A stretch of DNA of 21,236 bases from a virus. Location: positions 1 through 21,236 of the IMG/VR virus record IMGVR_UViG_3300005664_001164. One strand, 5' to 3'. Under the pieces are notes generated by a model. It saw only the letters and a list, made by a program, of their open reading frames with translations. It was not told the origin of the DNA and did not search any database. Below, one piece after another: positions 16,466-21,236 of this stretch. Position 1 is the first letter of the stretch, and each line of letters begins with the position of its first letter. The position numbers were made by a program, and so were the translations under genes.

Positions 16466-16816
16466 GTGGCCAGGGCCAAGATCATTGTTGCGCTCGTTGT
16501 CGGATTGTCCCCCCTGACCAGCGGGTGCTCCTTCGTTCGAGACCTCGCCATTGACGCCTTCATTCCCGAGGCCCGGCCGTTGATCGACAGCTTGCGCAAG
16601 CAAGCGGAGCCGCAGCCCGAGCCGGAGACAGTGCCACTTCCCGCGCTTCCGCCGGCTCCGGTGATCGAGCCGCTCCCCGAGCCAGCGCCGCCTCCCAAGG
16701 TAGACACCGTGCTGTCTCCAGAAGACGAAGCCGCGAGACGAGCCATCGAGCTTTATGAAAATCGCATGGACGAGCTTCGTCGTCAGATCGAGCGCAAGCT
16801 GACCACCAGTCCGTAG
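16466..16816 (+). CDS. Proline-rich outer-membrane lipoprotein, o-spanin candidate
   Basis: 116 residues. I choose GTG 16466 because AGGAGG (16455-16460) lies 5 bases before it; an in-frame GTG at 16442 would sit inside the hairpin. Seen: basic MARAK, a hydrophobic core (IIVALVVGL) and the lipobox LTSGC, with Cys21 followed by Ser, which favours outer-membrane sorting. A segment at about 42-75 is dense in Pro and Glu (PLPALPPAPVIEPLPEPAPP), and a C-terminal amphipathic helix runs from about 80 (EAARRAIELYENRMDELRRQIE). Small proline-rich lipoproteins in lysis cassettes are typically o-spanins, which join the inner and outer membrane steps of lysis. It is longer than Rz1, and no i-spanin partner is evident. 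A structural lipoprotein is the alternative. Confidence 0.65.
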   Translation: MARAKIIVALVVGLSPLTSGCSFVRDLAIDAFIPEARPLIDSLRKQAEPQPEPETVPLPALPPAPVIEPLPEPAPPPKVDTVLSPEDEAARRAIELYENRMDELRRQIERKLTTSP

Positions 16817-16825
16817 GAGGCCCCT

Positions 16826-17374
16826 ATGCTTTTGACGACCCTGTCGTCGTTCCTCGGGCTGGCGGCGAGTGCCGTCCCCGCGTTCATCGACTACTTCAAA
16901 ATGAAGCAGTCGCAGAAGCACGAGATCGCGCTGCTCGGACTGCAAATCCAGGCGCAGGTGCAGATGGGGCAGTTGAACCTCCAGATGATCCAGACGCAAG
17001 GCGACGTCTCGGAGATGATGGCGCGCTTCCAGTTCGCAGCGCCGACAGGCAGCGCGACGTGGGCCGACCGCCTCAACATCTCCGTGCGCCCCATCGTCAC
17101 GTTCGGGTTCTTCGGGCTCTACGCTTTCATCAAGATCATCCTGACCATGGTCATGCTGATTGCCTACCCGTTCAGCGTCATGCAGGCCGCACCGAACATT
17201 GCGTGGTACGATCTGCTCACTCTTGTCGCCGAGAAACTCACGACCACTGTGTGGGGTGAGGGCGATCACCTGATCTTCTCGACGATCCTTAGCTTCTGGT
17301 TTGGCGACCGCATGTTCAACAAGGGCCGTAACGTCACGGCTCAGCCCGCGCTCGCCTTGCCGAAGACGTCCTAA
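16826..17374 (+). CDS. Holin, three-transmembrane GTA/phage type
   Basis: 182 residues. AGGAGG lies about 5 bases before the ATG. Hydrophobic stretches are at about 4-24 (LTTLSSFLGLAASAVPAFI), about 90-115 (IVTFGFFGLYAFIKIILTMVMLI) and about 147-160 (HLIFSTILSFWFGDR). A Gln-rich amphipathic helix lies between the first two. The combination WADRLNISVRP before the second helix and FWFGDRMFNKG near the end matches the 3-TM holin family described for gene-transfer-agent release and many phages. Role: forms holes in the inner membrane so that the lysozyme encoded three genes downstream reaches the cell wall. The gene order supports this. Confidence 0.8.
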   Translation: MLLTTLSSFLGLAASAVPAFIDYFKMKQSQKHEIALLGLQIQAQVQMGQLNLQMIQTQGDVSEMMARFQFAAPTGSATWADRLNISVRPIVTFGFFGLYAFIKIILTMVMLIAYPFSVMQAAPNIAWYDLLTLVAEKLTTTVWGEGDHLIFSTILSFWFGDRMFNKGRNVTAQPALALPKTS

Positions 17375-17397
17375 CCCCCACCAACAGGAGAGCCAGA

Positions 17398-17601
17398 ATG
17401 ACTTCGTCTGTCGCCGAAAAGAAGTCGCGCATCGAACAGGCCGTCGAGGCTGATCGGGCAGCGATCACCGACGACCGCGCCGTCACGTTCAACGGCAAGT
17501 GGCCGAGCGTCGAGTTCATCGAGAACTTCAAGCCGTGGAACGTGCGCGAGCGCAAGCCGCGCAAGGCCCCGGCGGCTCCGGCGAGCGACGCGCAGGAGTA
17601 A
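17398..17601 (+). CDS. Small hypothetical protein between holin and lysozyme
   Basis: 67 residues, with AGGAG ahead of the ATG. It starts MTSSVAEKKSRIEQAVEADR (a helical, charged stretch), continues with TFNGKWPSVEFIENFKPWNV and ends in a basic, Ala/Pro-rich tail (RKPRKAPAAPASDAQE). No membrane helix or signal is visible, so it is not an obvious antiholin. The good ribosome site and its tight place between two lysis genes support a real gene. Function unknown. Confidence 0.65.
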   Translation: MTSSVAEKKSRIEQAVEADRAAITDDRAVTFNGKWPSVEFIENFKPWNVRERKPRKAPAAPASDAQE

Positions 17602-17607
17602 GCTCTC

Positions 17608-18141
17608 GTGAATGCTCTGGCTGAACAGCCTCTCCCGAGGTTCCTGACTCAGCCCAAGCTGGCTCCGGGACTGGTGCGGCTTGTCTCTACCTATGAGACA
17701 AGCGACCAGGGCGTGGCGTTCATCCAGAGCTACGAGCGTTTCTCGGCGACCGTTTACAAAGACCAGGGCGGGCTACCAACCATCGGGTGGGGCCATCTGA
17801 TCAAGCCCGGTGAGAAGTTCGACGAGCCGATGTCGCGGGAGACGGGGGACGCGCTTTTCCGCGAAGACCTGAAGGAACACGAGCGTGCTGTGCTCAAGCT
17901 GTTTGCGATGCCGCTGGCGCAGCACCAGTTCGATGCGTTGGTGTCGTTCGCGTTCAACGTGGGGACCGGGGCGTTGCAACGATCAACGCTACGTCAGATG
18001 ATCCTGCACAGGATGGAGCAAGAAGTTCCCTACCAGTTTCTCCGCTGGAACAAGGTACAAGGCAAGGTGTCGAACGGGCTCACCCGTCGTCGCGTCGCCG
18101 AGGCCATCATCTACACGCAAGGTGTCTATGTCCCAAATTGA
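17608..18141 (+). CDS. Endolysin, T4-type lysozyme (GH24 muramidase)
   Basis: 177 residues from GTG 17608, with GGAG 9-10 bases upstream. The catalytic pattern of the family is complete: Glu43 in SYERFSATVY, Asp52 in KDQGG and Thr58 in PTIGWGHLI. Spacing of 9 and 6 equals E11/D20/T26 of T4 lysozyme. The later helix QFDALVSFAFNVGTGAL and the closing TRRRVAEAIIYTQG also fit. It cleaves the MurNAc-GlcNAc bond of peptidoglycan. About 35 residues precede the domain, with no hydrophobic signal or SAR helix, so release should depend on the holin. A 9-bp inverted repeat at 17679-17703 lies inside the N-terminal coding part. Confidence 0.92.
   Translation: MNALAEQPLPRFLTQPKLAPGLVRLVSTYETSDQGVAFIQSYERFSATVYKDQGGLPTIGWGHLIKPGEKFDEPMSRETGDALFREDLKEHERAVLKLFAMPLAQHQFDALVSFAFNVGTGALQRSTLRQMILHRMEQEVPYQFLRWNKVQGKVSNGLTRRRVAEAIIYTQGVYVPN
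17679..17703. repeat. Perfect 9-bp inverted repeat within the lysozyme gene
   Basis: GCTTGTCTC (17679-17687) and GAGACAAGC (17695-17703) are exact reverse complements separated by 7 bases. The arms contain the TGTCTC/GAGACA hexamer that is enriched across the window. It could form an mRNA hairpin early in the gene or be a protein-binding site. Confidence 0.6.
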
Positions 18142-18436
18142 TATCGCGAAGGTGCTCTTTGCCAAGGGCAAGGGGCCGAAGGTTCCCGCCAAGCTAACCC
18201 AGACCGAGGCACTGGTGCTCGTGATCCGCTACTGGATCACGGTCAACAGCATCTCGATCTGGAAGCTCAACCACAAGCTGGGGTTCACCGATCACAAGCT
18301 GCGCGACATCATGTCGCCTGAGTGGAACCCGACGTACCAAACGCTCGTCGCTATCGAGCGCCTGATCGTCAAGACTGGCTTGACAGGCCCCGCGCTAGAA
18401 GCGCTGCGTCAGCCTCCAGGGAAGCGAAGCCGCTAG
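18128..18436 (+). CDS. Small helix-turn-helix-like protein, putative regulator
   Basis: 102 residues from ATG 18128 (AAGG 5 bases upstream); a GTG two codons earlier is possible. The start lies inside the last 14 bases of the lysozyme gene. Residues about 40-80 (SISIWKLNHKLGF, KLRDIM, EWNPTYQTLVAIERLI) resemble a Cro/XRE-type fold. In that fold the turn 'KLGFTDHKLRDI' would be the recognition region, and 'NPxxxTLxxIE' the closing helix. This is a pattern judgement, not a family match. A basic N-terminus (AKGKGPKVPAK) is compatible with DNA binding. Its last 68 bases run antisense over the end of the convergent kinase gene. It may be a late-expressed regulator of the opposing replication genes. 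Confidence 0.6.
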   Translation: MSQIDIAKVLFAKGKGPKVPAKLTQTEALVLVIRYWITVNSISIWKLNHKLGFTDHKLRDIMSPEWNPTYQTLVAIERLIVKTGLTGPALEALRQPPGKRSR

Positions 18437-19160
18437 TGTTGGAGAGCGTGTAGTCCACGTCCCAGGACCAGTGCGTGCCCTCGCTGACGTGATCGTAGCT
18501 TTCCAGTTCCTTGTCGCGTGTCAGGCGGACCACCTTGCCACCGGCCCGCTTGACCGCGAGGAACTCGTTGTCGAAACGCACGTCACCCCACAGGACCATC
18601 TTCGCGCCCTGCTTGCGCACGAGGTCCGACTTCCATAGGGCGATCTTCACCCACATATCGTTGTCGACGTGCCGGCCAACTTCGGTGCCCATCAACTGGA
18701 GCACACGACGCCCGGTCGTCGGGATCATGTACTCGTAGTGCTTCAGCGCCAACGGGTCTGTCTCCATCATGGAGACCATGCGGCGGTCCTGCTCATAGCC
18801 GAGTTCCTCGCCCATCACGACGACAGCCCGTGCCGCGAGCTTCTCCGTGAACGCATGGTGATCGCCGAACGCGGCGACGAGATCGCGGTCGCTCATGGAG
18901 TTGATGCAGGCCTTGGCGAAGACGCGCATCGCCGGGACGGAGTTGGGGCCGACAGCGAAGCGCGGCAACGGCAGCGGCGCTTTCTTCCCCTCGCTGGTAT
19001 AGAGGAACCACTGGTTGATGTTGAACGCCACGGTGCAGGCATACTTCAGAGGATCGGCGAGGTTCACTTCCTTCGCCGCCTCGTGCCCCAGCGCCTTCGC
19101 CATCAAGCGCAGCGCCGTGGTCTTCCCAGCGCCAATGTCCCCGCAGATACCGACGATCAT
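18369..19160 (-). CDS. Deoxynucleoside monophosphate kinase, T4 gp1-like
   Basis: 263 residues. The start at 19160 is chosen because its ATG overlaps the previous stop (ATGA) and GGGAGG lies 9 bases upstream; an ATG at 19169 directly touches that site. The P-loop GDIGAGKTT (residues 7-15) is intact. Later signatures RRVLQLMGTEVGRH and WGDVRFDNEFLAVKRAGG match the phage dNMP kinase family, which phosphorylates deoxynucleoside monophosphates for DNA synthesis. Length is close to T4 gp1. It is the last visible gene of the minus-strand replication operon. Its 3' end overlaps the convergent HTH-like gene by 68 bases. Confidence 0.87.
   Translation of the reverse strand: MIVGICGDIGAGKTTALRLMAKALGHEAAKEVNLADPLKYACTVAFNINQWFLYTSEGKKAPLPLPRFAVGPNSVPAMRVFAKACINSMSDRDLVAAFGDHHAFTEKLAARAVVVMGEELGYEQDRRMVSMMETDPLALKHYEYMIPTTGRRVLQLMGTEVGRHVDNDMWVKIALWKSDLVRKQGAKMVLWGDVRFDNEFLAVKRAGGKVVRLTRDKELESYDHVSEGTHWSWDVDYTLSNTSGFASLEADAALLARGLSSQS
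18760..18776. repeat. Near-perfect 17-bp palindrome with the enriched motif
   Basis: GTCTCCAT (18760-18767) and ATGGAGAC (18769-18776) are exact reverse complements around a single central base. The arms carry the GGAGAC core enriched across the window. The site lies inside the kinase gene. It could be an operator-like site or a coding coincidence. Confidence 0.5.
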
Positions 19161-19561
19161 CGGAACCATCCTCCCATGTTGGAATGCACAACTGCCGCGA
19201 CGAACGTCGCTCCTACCGCCCAGATCGTCAACCAGACATTGACGACCGCGAGCCTGTTGGCATGCACGGTCTTCCGCTGGGCGACGCCGCGCATGTCTTT
19301 GTAGCCGTCCTTGTAGGACTTCAACTCGTTCTCAGCTTCGGTGAGCGCGAGCTTCGTCTCGTTGAGCAGCACGTCGGTGTCGATCACCCCGGCGTTGGTG
19401 GCTTCCGAGCGCATCGCGCCAAGCTGGCGATGGATTTCGTCGAGCGCGCCGCGCGCACCTTCCATGCCAGCACCCCCACCGACAAGGCATCGCCGCGCGT
19501 CGAAGACGAGCTTCGCTGCGTCGCTGAGCCCCCTGACGTAGGCCGCAGGAGTTTCGTTCAT
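19157..19561 (-). CDS. Coiled-coil protein with C-terminal membrane anchor, replication operon
   Basis: 134 residues, starting MNETPAAYVRGLSDAAK. ATG 19561 lies 4 bases after the polymerase stop with AAAGGA 8 bases upstream; earlier in-frame ATGs would lie within the polymerase gene. Residues about 35-95 are helical and charged (ALDEIHRQLGAMRSEA, NETKLALTEAENELKSYKDG). Residues about 105-128 form one hydrophobic helix (LAVVNVWLTIWAVGATFVAAVV), preceded by basic residues (RKTVHANR). No family is recognised. Its stop overlaps the kinase start, so the two should be made together. Placement suggests a membrane tether or organiser for replication, by analogy with phage membrane-bound replication organisers. 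This is inference. Confidence 0.7.
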   Translation of the reverse strand: MNETPAAYVRGLSDAAKLVFDARRCLVGGGAGMEGARGALDEIHRQLGAMRSEATNAGVIDTDVLLNETKLALTEAENELKSYKDGYKDMRGVAQRKTVHANRLAVVNVWLTIWAVGATFVAAVVHSNMGGWFR

Positions 19562-19565
19562 GTGT

Positions 19566-21236
19566 CTAGTCCTTTGCATCGGCCCAATTGTCTCCGATCC
19601 CGCCAGAGACAAGGCCATTGGTAGGCATCTGCGGGAAGATGGTGGTCGCGGCCCAGATCAGGGTCTCCTTCATGACCTCGAACGCTTCGGCCGCGTCGTG
19701 CTCCGCCACGTCGGCGATCAACTCGTCATGCACCGTGTGAACGAGATGCGCGTCGAGCCGATAGTCGGGCTCGACCTGCCACACCTTGGGGAACCGGCTG
19801 AGCGCGAGCAGCATGATCTCCGCCGCGCCGCCCTGCGAGGGCGTGTTGATCGCCTTGGTGAAGGTACCACCGCGAGGCTTGTAGACGTTGCCGCACGGCG
19901 TCCACAGGAAGCCGCTGACCTCGGCCTGCGCCTCCTGGAGGTTCTTCCACGCCTTGAAGTCCACGAACAGATCGAGGATCGCGTGCTGGATCGCAGTGGC
20001 TTCGTCGACCGTGATGACGATCTTGCTCTTCCGCAGCAACAGCGTGAGACCCTTGGGCTGCTGGCCGAACAGCAGACCGAACAATGCGTTCTTCGCCGCC
20101 TGTCGCATCCACTTTCCCGCGCCCTTTTTGAAGAACGCGACGACGTCAAGACGCGCAGCGAAGTTCAGCAGATCGGTCAGGTCGATCTGGCCGAAGGTGG
20201 TGCGGACCAGCGGGTGGGATTGGAAGCAGGCGCACGCCGTCATGACGTGAATGTCGAGGCCGCGCTGCACAGCTTCGAGCAGGAAGCGGTCCTTCGAGAG
20301 ACAGGCCGGGACACGTAGCTCGATCTGCCCAAGGTCAAGCACGACGAACTTGCGGCCCTTCCTGGCTTTGAAGAGCTTCCTGAAGTTTCTCTTCAACTCG
20401 TCGTCTTCGTCAGGGCGCTTGATCGTCTGGAGCGCCGGCTCCGTCACAGAGAAGCGGAACGTCTCCGTGCCGCCGATCCTGAAGTTCGCGTGGATGTTCT
20501 GCGTGAACGGATTGATGTGGCGTCGCAGGTTCCAGCCGAGCGTCTCGAACTCTTTCTTTACCTCGGCCCATTCGATCAGGCACTCCAGCGGGTATTGAAG
20601 CTCCTGGACGATCATGTGCTTGTACTGCTCAAGCGTGTCTTGCCCGGTCGACATCGCGCCCGTGTCGGTGACGGGCCAGTCGCCGACCGTGCGCGCTCCG
20701 GTGTTGAGCAGCACCCACTGCACCCACGCTGAGACCTGCGCGTAGCTTCCGGGGTTCTGCACCTTCGGCGCGCCCGGCGGGCTGTGCGCCTTGAACGCTT
20801 CAAGCGTGCGGTCGTGCAGCGCATCATACTCGCGCTCCATTTCCTCGCACATCTTCCAATGCAACTCGGCGTCGAAGCCGATGCCGTGCGTCACCACTTC
20901 GTTCACCGCTGGCATCGCGCCGCGCAGCAGGTTGTAGACACGGCGGCAATTCTCCTGCGGCAGACGCTTGATCTCGCTGATGAAGCGGTCCTGTGCCCAG
21001 AAGAGTTCGTAGGTCGCGACCACGTCGGTCGAGGCGTAGCTGATCTGCTCGACCGTCAGCGTCGGTGCGCCCCAATCACTGACCTGAAGCTGCTTCGAGA
21101 GTTTCTTCCCGAGATGCTGGTCGCAGAGGTATGCCAGCGTGCGCGTCATGCCGGACAGCGACGTGATCGCCACGTTCTGGAGCATCGTGCAGTGCGGCGT
21201 CTTGGCCGGCGCGAAGCCGTACTGGCTCAGCATCTT
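19566..21236 (-). CDS. Family A DNA polymerase, C-terminal part (5' partial)
   Basis: 556 residues visible; the frame stays open past the right edge (Lys before the first Met), so the start is outside. Numbering is from ATG 21233. Exonuclease motif III is present as Tyr66-ASTD-Asp70; motifs I and II lie beyond the window. Polymerase motif A is LDLGQIELR with Asp300. Motif B is RQAAKNALFGLLFG with Arg377, Lys381 and Phe385; a Phe (389) stands where E. coli Pol I has Tyr766. NTPSQGGAAEIM follows, then motif C HDE at 502-504. All catalytic polymerase residues are kept, so it should be the active phage replicase with proofreading. It heads the membrane protein and kinase genes. Confidence 0.93.
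   Translation of the reverse strand, partial: KMLSQYGFAPAKTPHCTMLQNVAITSLSGMTRTLAYLCDQHLGKKLSKQLQVSDWGAPTLTVEQISYASTDVVATYELFWAQDRFISEIKRLPQENCRRVYNLLRGAMPAVNEVVTHGIGFDAELHWKMCEEMEREYDALHDRTLEAFKAHSPPGAPKVQNPGSYAQVSAWVQWVLLNTGARTVGDWPVTDTGAMSTGQDTLEQYKHMIVQELQYPLECLIEWAEVKKEFETLGWNLRRHINPFTQNIHANFRIGGTETFRFSVTEPALQTIKRPDEDDELKRNFRKLFKARKGRKFVVLDLGQIELRVPACLSKDRFLLEAVQRGLDIHVMTACACFQSHPLVRTTFGQIDLTDLLNFAARLDVVAFFKKGAGKWMRQAAKNALFGLLFGQQPKGLTLLLRKSKIVITVDEATAIQHAILDLFVDFKAWKNLQEAQAEVSGFLWTPCGNVYKPRGGTFTKAINTPSQGGAAEIMLLALSRFPKVWQVEPDYRLDAHLVHTVHDELIADVAEHDAAEAFEVMKETLIWAATTIFPQMPTNGLVSGGIGDNWADAKD

Noticed and set aside
18380-18408. Perfect -35 hexamer TTGACA inside the HTH-like gene
   Set aside because: No acceptable -10 box 16-18 bases downstream; it points into antisense of the kinase gene.
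18390-18410. Short GCGCT/AGCGC stem at the convergent junction as bidirectional terminator
   Set aside because: Only 5 pairs with a 3-base loop and no T-run on either strand.

Overview
The window looks like part of a GC-rich double-stranded DNA bacteriophage genome, or an intact prophage of one. It carries the distal virion genes, a lysis cassette and the start of a replication module. No host chromosomal gene, tRNA, rRNA, insertion sequence or CRISPR array was seen. The very large internal-virion-type protein and family A DNA polymerase suggest a podovirus-like phage of a Gram-negative host. The host is Gram-negative because an outer-membrane-type lipoprotein sits in the lysis cassette. The polymerase lies on the opposite strand to the structural genes, so this is not the single-direction T7 layout. 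I cannot name the genus or host from sequence alone.

Layout: (1) 1-8735, plus strand: the 3' part (2910 visible residues) of one giant gene. It encodes a multidomain 'polyvalent' protein with hydrophobic segments, a coiled coil, two HExxH metallopeptidase-like motifs and an ADP-ribosyltransferase-like segment. It is probably packaged and ejected with the DNA. (2) 8748-16050, plus strand: a tightly packed set of virion and host-contact genes. These are a tail fibre with a glycine-rich tip, two small accessory proteins, a 758-residue putative tailspike or enzyme, a cupin, a small conserved-looking protein, a right-handed beta-helix protein and two further small proteins. Several are joined by one- or four-base start/stop overlaps. 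(3) 16060-18141, plus strand: lysis genes, namely a coiled-coil membrane protein, a proline-rich lipoprotein (o-spanin candidate), a 3-TM holin, a small basic-tailed protein and a T4-type lysozyme. (4) 18128-18436, plus strand: a small helix-turn-helix-like protein that ends inside the convergent operon. (5) 18369-21236, minus strand: DNA polymerase I-like replicase (5' end outside the window), then a membrane-anchored coiled-coil protein, then a deoxynucleoside monophosphate kinase, which are spaced and overlapped like one operon.

How the parts would work together (inference): the fibre, spike and beta-helix proteins bind and perhaps degrade host surface polymers. The giant protein would enter the cell with the DNA, and its protease and ART-like modules could modify the envelope or host proteins. 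The minus-strand operon supplies dNTP precursors and replication. The holin, lysozyme and lipoprotein release progeny. No intergenic stretch reaches 300 bases; the longest is the roughly 70-base gap at 16393-16465, which holds a hairpin.

The least explained signals are a repeated 10-residue motif inside the giant protein, an apparently degenerate ART active site, and a heptamer (GGAGACA/TGTCTCC) that appears far more often than chance, including two inverted-repeat arrangements.
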